Shown here: in pieces, positions 23,310-35,300 of the stretch
How the letters are laid out: the number at the start of each line of letters is the position of its first letter
How positions within the stretch are numbered: position 1 is the stretch's first letter
Assembly: GCA_030280995.1 (NCBI GenBank)
Contig: JASXTE010000017.1
Location: 24,147,998-24,211,997 of the forward strand
From: Hemileia vastatrix
Lineage: Eukaryota > Basidiomycota > Pucciniomycetes > Pucciniales > Zaghouaniaceae
Length of the DNA stretch: 64,000 nt
Direction: 5' to 3'
Notes under the pieces: model-generated
What the model saw: the letters and a program-made list of their open reading frames with translations, nothing else
What the model was told of the DNA's origin: nothing
Database searches by the model: none
Translations under genes and position numbers: made by a program

Positions 23310-24800
23310 ACACATAAAGATGCCGAAATTTCCAATAATAGATCCCTTTGTCATATTGAGGTTAAGAAAACACCGAATGAAGAAATTGATCCATCTAGCC
23401 AGCCACAAAAAAATACTTCAAGTTCAAAAAAACAGCTTATAGTTGCCGTATCTTCATAATCTAAAATTGAAATTCCCCACATCCTACGGTCTCTATCATC
23501 ATCAATAAAAATTTCTAATAACTCCCTTCCTTATACTTCAACAATGATTGGAAACTCACAATTACAGAAGCAAATAGCTGAAATTCATCTATTTTTTGAA
23601 GGTAGAATCAATGGTCAAAAGGTACTTAGGGTATGGCCAGAAATTGATCAGTTATTTGAAATCTGTTTGTCTGCTTCTCTTGAAAAGCCACACGAAATTT
23701 TGCACAAATTCAATTTTCTATGGATGAAATCTGCTCATGACGAAATGCTTACAAAAATTAATGAACTCTGTATGTATCACTTACTTGAAGTTGGATAATT
23801 TCTTTTATGATAACTAATTGTTTTGTTATTTTTTTAGCTTTGGATTTTCTTAATGTTGACACTTCGCAGATCTGGGTGGTCAATAATTTGAACTTTGAAA
23901 ATTTGGAAAATTTTTGTAACTCTGAAGAACCAAACTCAAATAATCTTTCTCCGTTTAAGAAGACTGATCACCCTGAATCATCAATGATACGCATTCTATC
24001 AAGACTAGCTAGCCCAAGTGCTCACCAGCGTTCTTTTTGGGCATTCCTTGTCGCATCATCTCTTTATCTTGCTTCTCAAGAGTTTACCCTTCCTGCTGAA
24101 GAATCCAACTTCAATCCAGATTGTCCTATTGAACGTGCCCTACATATTCTAGCCCACCTTACACATCTGAAAAGCAAAGTTCCCGATACATTTGACAGCT
24201 CAACATCACAGTTAATTGCTGAAAGTTTTTAAATCACTCCCCTATTCCAATTTAGAAAAATAATAATCGACTTCATAATTTCAATAATTATTTTAAAATC
24301 TAGAGAGGCTGCTGCAAAAATAACTCGAGCTGAAAGCAAGAAACGACAACATTCGAGGAATAAAAAAAACAGATATGCAGCAATTTGATGAGTCTCTTAA
24401 TGATTCTATTCAGAAGATGAATCAAGAATATGCACACCATAAATATCAATCATTTACTTTTTGCTTGGTTGATGGTGTTTGTGGATTATTTTTTTCCTCA
24501 CAGGACCACCGGCTTGTGTCAGCTTCAGACTGCTTAGAATTCATAACACAACTCGGCCTCCTTAGAAAATACTGTGATAATAATAATATGGGCGGTGAAA
24601 AAATCTGGAAAAACCTTAATTTTTATATCTTTAATATTATCAAACCCTTAATAGATAATTCTGGGCCTATTCCACTTAATTTTAATACTCCCACCATGAG
24701 CCATATTTCTAAAGCAATGGCAGCTGATTTTCTTGATTATTGGAATCTTATTAAGCCAAATTCTTTATTTTTCTCTATTGTTGATGTAATTAATACATAA
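23310..24800 (+). CDS. Hypothetical intron-containing gene, interrupted
   Basis: I do not recognise the product. Three exons can be followed. Exon 1 is open from about 23310 to 23769 with a single TAA at 23457-23459 (VAVSS, stop, SKIEIPHILRS). Intron 1 is 23770-23837 (68 bp, phase 1) and leads into LDFLNVDTSQIWV. Intron 2 is 24225-24305 (81 bp, phase 1) and leads into AAAKITRAESKKRQ. An eight-A run at 24362-24369 then shifts the frame by one base to MQQFDESLND and the end at 24800. The middle exon has SAHQRSFWAFLVASSLYLAS. With the extra A and the stop ignored, the coding sense is continuous over nearly 1.5 kb, so this is one decaying or misread gene rather than three small ones. No domain, signal peptide or clear membrane segment is visible. 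Confidence 0.5.
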
Positions 24801-26244
24801 TCCTAATTTATGTAAATATATACTTTATCCTATTGCTACATTTTTTGTGTAACTCAAATTATTTATTTATGTGAGATTTATTATCAAATCTGAATAAAGA
24901 TGCTTAAACTATCAATAAATATTATTGTATAAATTTCTTACACCTTTTTGCTATTCAGTAAATATTATTTCAATAATCATAACTCAAAATCATAATGGAT
25001 CAAAAATTTGAAGAAAATTTAAGAATACATTATAAGTCATTTTTCTCATAACACTATATATTTCTTTAAGATGGCAATACATCTTAGCATTTGACACAAA
25101 TTTTAAGATAATTATTAAAAAAAATTGAAACAGTTTTCTATCAATTCTTTTCAGCATGTTAAAAAGTTAAAAATATTAAGTGTAATGAATTTTTGCTCAC
25201 AATTCATCAAAGCTTCTTCTTAAGTAGACTTTTCTTAATCTAATTTCTATAATTTCTAGGTTCATAATTATCTTAAATATACTAAGTTTTCTCTATGAAA
25301 AACTCCTGGAAATAATATTCAATTCATTTAATTATAGTAGCATCTATATGTACCATGATAAAATAATATCTAGACATTTAAATAATGAGAAGCCATCATA
25401 TTGGTATGAAATCATATTAAAGTGTCTTTGAAAAACTAGTTAAATTTAATAAATATCTTTTTATCAGTGTCAGTTATTTTAAGAAATAAATTTTACTCTA
25501 CATTTTGATGATCTATAATATAGCTTGCTGTATTTTGATTCATACTTTTTATTGATTATTTTTTACACTTACAGATTCATGTATAGATATCAAATTTTGT
25601 TCAATAATTTGGTAAAAAAGATATTTAATTCTTTCTATGAAAGCAAAAAAATAAAAGAATGCAACTAGGGTACTCCTTATTAAGAACTTAAAAATATTAT
25701 TTCTATAAATATTAAAACAAACTGTCAGCCAGGCTATTCCAGGAGTCCAGTAAATGATATATAAATTATAAAACCTTAAAGAGTGAGTAAGACTTGTATT
25801 TAATGAATATAACTTAATATTTTATTACATAATGAAATTATATAAGAATTTTATTATATACAAATGTTACATTAAATTTATTGGTTATATATATTTTTAT
25901 ATACAATTAAATTGAGCATAATATAATATATTCTACAAATAATGGCGCATTTTTATATATTTAATAATTATAAATTTATATTTAATTAATTAAAAAACAT
26001 ATATTATAATTACAAGTGTAAATTTGATTTATAATATATTTAAATTAATTACTTAAATTTATATATTAACTAATACCTCTCATATGACACTAAACAATTA
26101 TCAAGGACACTTCTTTTGACCCTTAATTGTGTTAGAAAAAAACAAATAAATTAATTTGAACTAAATTGAGATTAATTGATTGTTTTGTTGCGTCAAATTA
26201 TTTTTTGTTTCACTTAAAATGTCCTCTAATCAGGATGTACCATC
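24801..26244. other. AT-rich intergenic stretch
   Basis: About 1.4 kb of very AT-rich sequence, with simple TTATAT-type tracts at 25850-26050. No supported gene. Confidence 0.45.
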
Positions 26245-26616
26245 TGTTGGGAATTATATTTCTCATAGTTCCTATGTTTCCAATCTTGTTTAGTTATTTA
26301 CTATTGTCACTTACTGATTTGGGGATTAATGGCGGGGAAATTGGATTCTTAATTGGGCTTTTAATTAATTGTTTCATGTTTTTCTCTATATTGTTATGTT
26401 TCATTTACTCTTTTGATATATTTGTTTTATTCCTTTCTAATCATTGTATTTACTGATATAGTAGCGCTTCAGAGGACCCATTGCCTATAAAAGGGCCTTG
26501 GATAATCCCCTGTAGCCTCATCACTTATTATACACTCAACAATTAAATACAATTTTTATATTACGTTTATATTCTTTTTATTAGTAATAAAATTCTAATT
26601 AAAATTTTATATAACA
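26245..26616 (+). repeat. Possible solo LTR
   Basis: The segment begins TGTTGGGAATTATATTTC, a start common in copia-like LTRs, and contains CTATAAAAGGGCC at about 26487, a good TATA box in the usual place near the transcription start. It could end at a CA near 26616. Neither terminal duplication nor a partner LTR was found, so the right boundary and the call itself are tentative. Confidence 0.35.
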
Positions 26617-28364
26617 ATTTAAAGGTTGCTTTAAGTCTGATAGTAATTATTTTTGTTGCCGCGCAGAACTCTTACTTAAATAATATTAATATTAATAAAA
26701 CCAAGTTGTTGTCACCTCCCAGCTCACTTATCGTTGTTTTTCTCTCAATAAATTAAATACTTTTATTAAATTTTATTTTTTTTATTACCCATACTCCTTT
26801 CCTCCTTCTCCTCCTCTCATTCCTCCTTCTATTTTCTCCTTCTTCTAGACGACCGGCCGACACAAACCCTTTTTAGATTTCCATCCTTCTTGTTCATCCT
26901 TAAATGTCAATAATAAGTTATTGAAATATTATTTTTCAAGTAGAATTCCATATGAATCAAATTCTACTTACATCTACCTGAATGGATCAAGGTCAACAAA
27001 AATATATCTACAATCTTTTTCTAGGATTTTATGATTCATTCAACTCCAAGAAAAAAGAAATATTCATCCCAAACTCTAAAAATTAATTCAATGGATAAAT
27101 ATTCAAACACTTCAAAATAAATCTCAATTTGATTGAGTTATATTTATCTTTAAATATATTGAGGTCCACTCTCTCACAAAAGTAAAAGCCCTTTCATAAT
27201 TATTAATATTTTATTATAATATAATAAAATTTACTTAAAAATGAAGTAGTAGTTTCTATTTTACATACCTGGGTTTATGAATTTTTAAAAAAAATTCAAT
27301 TAGATATATAGAAATATCATCATATATTTCAGCTTTTGGAAATCTGCTCCTTAATTAAAGATAGATGATAAAGGCTAATTCAAGATCTACAAGAAATTTA
27401 AATTCATATTAATTAAATATTCCTCTTCTACAAGGCAATTTTTAAAATTAGAATTAATTTTTATTGGAGATCTAAATTGATTGATAGATTCATTATTCTC
27501 AATATATCTCATTTCCTTTTATTGATTATTTCAATTTTACTTTTGCAGTTATATGCTTCAATAAAATATAATTATGTAATGAAAAATATTCAATTTATCA
27601 AAAAATAAAATCACAAGTCACACTAGTGTACAAATTTCAGTATATTTAAGATTAAGTAATGCCACTAAATTAATTCAAGTTAGATATGAAAGCAAATAAT
27701 GAATGACTCAAAGAAAAAAATTAATATTTAATTTTCCTTTAATTTATTTTTTATTTTTTTTTACTTAAATAAAAATAAAATAATACATGGTTTTACTTTA
27801 TTTATTAATAAGAAAAAACTTATTGCAAAAATTAGCAAATTTTTAATATTTTTAAAAATAATATTAATAGTACAGATCTATTTATGTTGATGCATATGAT
27901 CTTTTAGGAAGGATTTGTAAGATATTGTTTATTTTTAGTTTCCATTTGCAATAATTAAGCAAGTTACAAATCTATATTTTGTTTCTTATATTATATTTTA
28001 TTATATTTTATTTTACTTGTAGCAATGATAATTTCTTATTGTAACATAATTTTTCAATTTTTACATCCATTTTTTTTGATACTTTTATTGTTTTAGGTTT
28101 TTCACCAGATTATACATAATCATCAGCTTCATAAAAAGTTTTTATAGACATGTGTGTAAATATATCATTCTACCACTAAACTAAAACTATACCTGTACAA
28201 TAAAATCACATTTTTACCCATCACTACTTAATGGTCTTTTACTTTTTTTATTAACATGTACATCAGAATCATTTTCTGTATTTAATTTTTCAAAATCTTT
28301 AGTAACATTAAATATATAGTGATTCACTAACTTTCTTTTTTTTTGTTAAATCAGTCTTTTCATT
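26617..28364. other. AT-rich intergenic stretch
   Basis: No coding frame supported. A CT-rich tract lies near 26800-26855 and long A/T runs elsewhere. Confidence 0.45.
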
Positions 28365-29503
28365 TTACTTAGAAAGTTTCATCATAAGAAAATTACATCT
28401 TTCTAACTCTTCATTTATATTTAAGTACTCAGAAATATCTATTTCAAACTCTTGGAGTTTTTTAAATGTATTGAAAAGTCTTTTACTAACTTGAATAGAA
28501 GAGCCAAGGCGAGTGAATCCACCAATTTCATAACATCATGAAGTGAAATGTTTAAGAAGGTTTGCTGGCCATAGAATCGCTGTGATGCCATTAGTGGCCT
28601 CCATGTCTACTTTGCAAGATATTTCAGGAAAATGAAGCTCTCCGCCTTTTTGACGTGGTTGATTTGAGTCATAAGATTGATGAAGAGAATTTTTCTCAGT
28701 GTCTTTAGGTATGAAAAGTCCAAATGTATACTTGCTACGGTCTGAGTCACAGTGAGAACTATTCGAAAACCCGTTTCCATTTGAGCCTTTTGTCCAAGTA
28801 ACATTTCCAGCAAATGGTTCAATTTCTTCATTGTTAAAATTTTCTCCAAACCCAGGAATCCCAAGCTTTTGACAGAGTTTTACTGCTTCTTGATACTTAA
28901 CATTAGATATATTTTGATAAAAAAATTTAAAGAATAACTCTATTCGCTTCATGCAACAAACATACTCTGCCAAATCTAAGGGCTTAGAAGCATATTTACC
29001 TAAAAAAGTAATTAAAATAATAAAAGATTAAAACTATTCATAAATAAAACTATATAATACTTACAAATTAATAGAGACTTTTTCCTATCTAAACACCGAC
29101 CACCAACAAACATATTACCAAATCCACCACCATTTTTATGAGCTTTATTTTGCAAAACTCAATGTTCACATTACAAAAAGTCTTAGATGCACTGAATTGT
29201 TGCTTCAAGCATGTTTAATCAAATGAGAACTTCAATAGAAAATGTTTTCACTATAACACTTGGAATTGAGGAGCGGATCGGATGGACAATATAACAGCTA
29301 GAATTTGAAATCAAATACCGTTCTGGATTAAATAAATTTTTTAAAAAACTCCTAGAAAAATATTTTGCCCTCTTTCCATCTGTCTCAACACCATAATTTT
29401 CAACCATAAGTAATGCATTCTCAATGTTTTTCACATGCTTGTTGTTTGATTTTTTTCCTTGGTAGTGATTTTTCTTTATAAACAAACTTTGTGAAGCCTG
29501 CAT
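28365..29503 (-). pseudogene. TET/JBP-like 2OG-Fe(II) dioxygenase, degraded
   Basis: The frame 28973-28536 carries the pattern of Tet-like 2OG-Fe(II) oxygenases: GFSNSSHCDSD gives the HxD iron ligands, followed by FGLFIP, GGELHFPEI, GITAILWPANLLKH (candidate distal His) and FTRLGSSIQ (candidate 2-oxoglutarate-binding Arg). A 65-bp intron (29000-29064) joins the upstream block HKNGGGFGNMF...KSLLI to YASKPLDLAEY, as in the family. Further upstream (29503-29219) ENALLMVENYG and FNPERYLIS continue the same frame. Five stops interrupt it: TGA 29219, TAA 29183, TAA 29171, TGA 29159 and TGA 28536. There is no frameshift, and the end is TAA at 28365. Active relatives oxidise 5-methylcytosine in DNA. 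Fungal TET/JBP genes are known to have multiplied together with DNA transposons, which fits this window. The family call rests on motif pattern only. Confidence 0.6.
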
Positions 29504-29698
29504 CTTGTAGTGTAGTAAATAAGAAATTAATTTAATTCAAAAATAAATAAAAAAAAGTGCAAAATAATGCAATGGTTAAAAATAAGGCCTCCAAAAATAA
29601 TCGTTATATTCTTAATATTAAATAAAAAATCATATCCAACATGCATGTAGAAAACATCAGTATTAGCTGCATTTAAAATATTAATCAAGTATTTTGAA

Positions 29699-29803
29699 TT
29701 AAAGCTTCATTTTATTGCTTACAAGTATAGTATTCTGCCGTATGCATTCGGCACATGAGATTCAACTATACCCTAAACATAAACAATTAAATGTGAAGCT
29801 TTA
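29699..29803. repeat. Small MITE-like inverted repeat
   Basis: Ends TTAAAGCTTCA (29699) and TGAAGCTTTAA (29793-29803) are exact inverted copies, with partial pairing continuing inward. Between them is CCGTATGCATTCGGCACATG, which closely resembles the GGTATGCATTTGGCACAC block of the 609-bp satellite. The surrounding 29504-31332 is otherwise AT-rich without supported genes. Confidence 0.45.
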
Positions 29804-30693
29804 ATCCAATGCCCAATTATTATGATAAATACAGCAATAATACATAAGTATCTGTTGATGCTTTATTTAATTTTTCTCCATATATCAATAATATATCAAA
29901 CCGCCAGATATCCATAATTTATAATGTTGAAAGGTATAGTTTCCTTAAACAAGAATCAACTATACCTCTACCATTAATAGAATTACAGGAGGACAATACA
30001 ATAAATTATTGATATGTAGAAAAAAATTGATCACATACACATGTGGATACTATTATATTTTATTTTATTTAATTATTTAATATATAATCATTGAGAATAA
30101 TAAAAATTTTAAAAATGAAATAGTGAAAAAAAGATATTCTTACTTGAAATTAAAAAAAATCCTTTGGTAGGAGTTGATTGATTGATAAATGGACAACTAA
30201 TCTGTTAATTATAATTTTTAGGAATAGATTATTGTAGAAAAATAAGTATCATTTTTATTGAATGAAAAAAATAAAAAGAGAAAGACAAACCAAAATAAAA
30301 TTTGGATGCTAACCAAAAATTAGCTTTTTGATGATACTATGACAAGTTAGAGATCAAGCTGCCAAGAGTTAAAAACAATCATCGGTTCTATTTTTTTTTA
30401 TTTTTTAAAGAGATTGAAAAGGAGAGTAAAATACCAAAAATCCAAGTTAGTAATCTGTAAACAGGTTACTTTGGTGGCAAACCTAATGATTGAGAAAAAT
30501 GGATTCCCTAAAAGTTGAACTTATATTTAAAGTGAAATTAATATTTTTACTTAAGAAACAAGTATAAGGGACAAACTAAAATAAAAAACTCTTAAGTGAA
30601 ACAGATGGAAAGCTAATAATTATAATAACCTGTATCTTCTAAGTCAAAGGAGAGAAGTAGAAAATTTTCCACTTGGATGAAAATTTGCTTACA

Positions 30694-30772
30694 GTTATGC
30701 ATATAGAAACATGCAAGTTACTGAAGCCGGTTGCATGGCATGCAGTGACTTGCATAAGGCGTATATGCAACA
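30694..30772. repeat. Isolated imperfect hairpin
   Basis: ATGCAAGTTACTG at 30711 pairs with CAGTGACTTGCAT ending at 30754 across a 19-base loop, and the pairing extends outward imperfectly. It stands alone in AT-rich DNA. Confidence 0.4.
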
Positions 30773-31332
30773 GGTTTTTACACAGCAATATATTGTACAA
30801 ATGATGACTAAACATTTTCACATGCTTTTAATTAAAACTTACATATTGTTTTTACAGCTTATTTTTATAGGGTTTCACAAAGTATAATTCTAGGAACTAA
30901 AGCCTCGGATAGTTTCACACGGATGCAATTAATATTTACATTCACTTATTTTACGAAATCAATCCACTTATCCATATTATTTGTTCACATAAGGTTGGAA
31001 AACTAACCTTCAGATGTTATGGACCAATTTTTTATCACTTATTATTTTTTTTGCCACTAAGTTGACATTTGGCTACAAAAGAGTTAACAACCAAGTATGC
31101 ATTTCTGAAAAACAATCTACACACAAAATCAGTATTCTGATATTTCAAACATTTTAAAACTGGGAATATAAGTTTTGGAATTTAAAAATATCCAATACCC
31201 CTTTTTTTGGCTTTGATTTTTTATTATGCACATATACATTTCACACTGTCAAGAAACTAATGGCAAATGGCATGTAAAAGAGTAGTGCAAATTTAAATGT
31301 ATATCAACTTTCATCTTATTTCTTATTAATTC

Positions 31333-31551
31333 AAACCAGCCAGGCTCGCCCTGACTGGTAGTTTATTTTTATAGTAGCCAATTTTCCTTTAAGCAACATT
31401 GGCTGCTCAAATCTCACCATCAAACCTCCCAGCCAGTGTTATCTGGCTGGGAGATGTGAAAAACAGTTTGCAACCAAAGTCGCTGCAAGAAACTTTGGTT
31501 GCTTTATTAAATGACTTGAAGCCAGTTTATAACTGGCTGCAAGTCAATAAT
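31333..31551. repeat. Hairpin string, left part (before copia insertion)
   Basis: Five hairpins follow one another with short linkers: ACCAGCCAGG/CTGACTGGT, GTAGCCAATTTTC/ACATTGGCTGC, CCTCCCAGCCAG/CTGGCTGGGAG, GCAACCAAAGT/ACTTTGGTTGC and GACTTGAAGCCAG/CTGGCTGCAAGTC. They match in order the second half of the repeating unit at 37.7-37.9 kb. The copia element was inserted directly after the last one. Confidence 0.9.
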
Positions 31552-31556
31552 ATAAA

Positions 31557-32240
31557 TGTTAATATTCTATAAGCATGTTATACTTTTCATCACCTAGCAT
31601 ATGATTTAGACGACTACCTATGTATTTAGATACCCTAACACTAGATAATCTCCTATATCACTATTTATATGCATACCCTAACTTGAATACTTTTAAGGAT
31701 GCCTCCTCACTACTGAGTCGGCATCCAATCTTTTCTCTTCTCATTATTAATATTTTTGCTCACCCGTTTCTTTAGCTTTTGTTTCCTTTCTCTGTCCTGT
31801 CCTGTCCTTGCTCGTCCATTTCTCTCCTCCCTCGTCCACATCCTTTCTTTGTCCATCTGCTGTCCTTACTTCACTTACTTACTCTATTGATTCTTATCAG
31901 GTAACAAGTATGTGCTCTACGACTGCAATGCATCCAATCTTTTCTCTTCTCATTATTAATATTTTTGCTCACCCGTTTCTTTAGCTTTTGTTTCCTTTCT
32001 CTGTCCTGTCCTGTCCTTGCTCGTCCATTTCTCTCCTCCCTCGTCCACATCCTTTCTTTGTCCATCTGCTGTCCTTACTTCACTTACTTACTCTATTGAT
32101 TCTTATCAGGTAACAACTTTTGTTTCCTTTCTCTGTCCTGTCCTGTCCTTGCTCGTCCATTTCTCTCCTCCCTCGTCCACATCCTTTCTTTGTCCATCTG
32201 CTGTCCTTACTTCACTTACTTACTCTATTGATTCTTATCA
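31557..32240 (+). repeat. Copia 5' LTR (684 bp)
   Basis: Contains the 209-bp tandem unit starting GCATCCAATC at 31721 and 31930, followed by a shortened third copy from about 32115. The U5-like part is C/T-rich (CTGTCCTGTCCTGTCC). Small open frames on the minus strand inside the unit repeat with it and are not genes. Confidence 0.95.
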
Positions 32241-32256
32241 GGGTTATGGGCCCAGC
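32241..32256 (+). other. Copia primer-binding site
   Basis: GGGTTATGGGCCCAGC follows the 5' LTR directly. It is complementary to the anticodon-loop region of initiator methionine tRNA, the half-tRNA primer typical of copia elements, rather than to a tRNA 3' end. Confidence 0.8.
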
Positions 32257-32357
32257 GCCACTGCATTAAATAAACTCTGGCCACTCCTCAGTCTGTCAAC
32301 ACTTCATCCTCTCGCTCGAGTTCACGTTCATCCTCTACACATACCTTTACTCCTGAC

Positions 32358-35300
32358 ATGGCCTCCACCTCAGAATTGAGAGCTACGCCCAACTTCTCTT
32401 ACCTTCAAGATTCCTCAAACTACTCTGAAATTAAAGGAATCGAAAAACTCACTGACAAAAATTATAGTTCTTGGAAAACGGATATTAAATATGCTCTAAC
32501 TGTTCGAAATCTAGATCAATTTCTAGACGAAAAATGTCCAATTCCTACCGATCCCGATCTACTTAATATATTTAATATTCGACAAAGGCAAACTAACACA
32601 ATAATCAAGATGTTCATGGACAGGCCCAATCAACACAAATTTATACTTGACGACGATGCGGTAGAACCTGCTCAATTATGGAAGCGCATCAAAGATCATT
32701 ATGCTTCAAAATCAACACAAAACTGCTCATACGTTGTCAGTCAACTCTTCAAAATCAAATTTACTGAAGGGAATATTCTTGAAGCAATGAATAACTTTAG
32801 AGAGACAATGAGACTACTCAGAGAAGTTGCTCCCGACTTGTTCAAAGAAAATATCTTATCTTACATCATGGGAAACTACGTTCTCAATCTACTTCCTGAA
32901 TCATATCAAACTGCCGCCACTATCATTTTAAGCAAATACGACATCACCAACCAACGACCGACTATTGAGAATATTTTCTCAGATATCGAATCAGAAGTAA
33001 CTCGTCGTAAAGCACTAAACTTATCTTCTATCGGTACTGCCTTGGCAATGGACACCAAGACAAAACAACTTTGCTCAAAAGGAAAACATAATCCTCTAGC
33101 GCCACACTCTGAATCTTCTTGCTTCCAACTTCATCCTGAGAAACGTGACGAATTTCTAAAAAGGAAAAAGGAAAGGGAAAATCGCAATACTGACAACTCA
33201 AACAAAGTACTATCAGTTTTTAATGACTTATCTAATGATCACGCCATATTGGACAGTGGTGCATCATTTTCAATCTTCAACAATCGAAAATTTTTCAAAA
33301 CATTTCACAACTCTGAAACTACTCTGTCAATGGCCAATGGAGACGAGCTTATTGCCCTTGGACAAGGCAATGCTATGTTTACTTCATCATCAGGCCATAA
33401 CTTCAACATCAACCATGCCTTATATGCACCAAACGTTAAGGCAAATCTTATCTCACTCGTGGACATACTACTGGACGGATGGACTATATCTAACGAAAAA
33501 GGACAGTTTAAAATCAAAAATGGGAACACTACTCTCTTAGAGTGCTCCTCTAAAGGGCGAATCTTAACTTTCCCACTGGTTATGGATCCTATTTATTCCC
33601 CTATCTACAATGTCAACTCTATGGACGAAAGACTAAAATTACTACATCACAATTACGGCCACCCGAATAATCAAACTATGGAAAAATTATTCCCAGGTTT
33701 GAATTTCTCTAATTTCTCTTGTAAAACATGCGCTCTTGCTAAAGCTCATGCTTTACCCTTCTCGGGAAATTTTCCAACCCCTGAATCACCCTTGGATGTT
33801 ATCCACATGGATCTATGTGGCCCAATTACTCCCGAATCAAAAGGTGGCAAATCATACTTCTTCCAAATAGTCGATGGTCACTCTCGATTCCGTCATGTGC
33901 AATTTCTCCAATTGAAATCAGAAACATTTGAAAGCTACAAAGATTTTGAAACCTTAGTTGAAAATCAGTTGGAAAGGAAAGTCAAATGCATTGTCTCAGA
34001 CAACGGTGGAGAATTCGTAAACCTCCCTATGAAAAATCACCTCAAAAACAAAGGTATAGTTCACTTACGAACAGCACCCTACTCCCCGCAACAAAACCCA
34101 ATAGCTGAAAGGGGAAACCGTTCCATAGTCGAAAAGGCAAAGTGTCTATTGATTGAAGCTGGCCTCGACTCAGAGTGGTGGGCTGAAGCTGTCAACACAG
34201 CGACCTTCCTGCTAAATATCCTTCCCACTTCAGCTCTTGAGAACGGCAAAACTCCTTGGGAACTCTGGCATAAAAACTCTAAACTACCATCTAAATTATA
34301 TCCATTCGGCTCCGATGTCGTCTATCATCTCCAGAAGCACAAGCGTGTGGGCAAGTTTGACAAAAGTGGCGAAGAAGGTATCTTCTTAGGCTACTGTGAT
34401 GGTCATGTCAACTATCGCATATACTCTCCTTCCACCGATTCAATTATTACTACCCACGATGTCAAATTCTTAAATACGTTTAATCTGTCCGGACAAATTT
34501 CTAAAGGGAAAACCATTGACTCATTGCAATTTCCCAACATAGTCATCACCAACGAGTACAGTTTCATTGACTCAAATGATAATAACGTTAGTTCCTCTGA
34601 TGAAACTCCAATATCGCCACTTCCTGAAGTTCCTGGACAAGCTAACTATGATGGTGACAACGACACGTCAGTTGGTCCAAAACTCAAACACTACGATTAT
34701 GTTCCCCTAAACACTAAACCGCCTAAGGAAATATCATCACAAATTGACCCTTCCAATATTCTAACCACCAAACGAAGAGCTAATGTTGCTTGTATGATTG
34801 TTACTCCATTTGATACACCTCGAAACTATTACGAAGCAGTGAATTCCCCGGAGAGTGATGAATGGATGAAGGCAATTGATGCTGAACTAAAAAGTATCAG
34901 TCACCATAACGTTTGGGAGGAATCAGCTTGTCCAAGTAATAATCATTTAATCGGGACCACTTGGACATTTAAAAAGAAAACTGACTCAGAAGGGAATATC
35001 ATCAAATACAAAGCTCGACTATGTGCTCAAGGTTTCTCCCAAATAGAAGGAATTGAATACAATGAAACCTATGCTCCCACTGGTAGACTGGCCACTCTCC
35101 GTTTTCTACTTGGACTTGCAGCCTATAAGGATTGGGAGATATGTCAGATGGATGTCAAATCGGCTTTTCTACATGGAAATCTTGATGAGGACATTTATCT
35201 TCGTTATCCCCAAGGTTATACACCTAAAGATGATCAGCAATGCCTTCACCTTAAAAAGTCCTTGTATGGTTTAAAGCAAAGTCCACGATGTTGGTATAAC

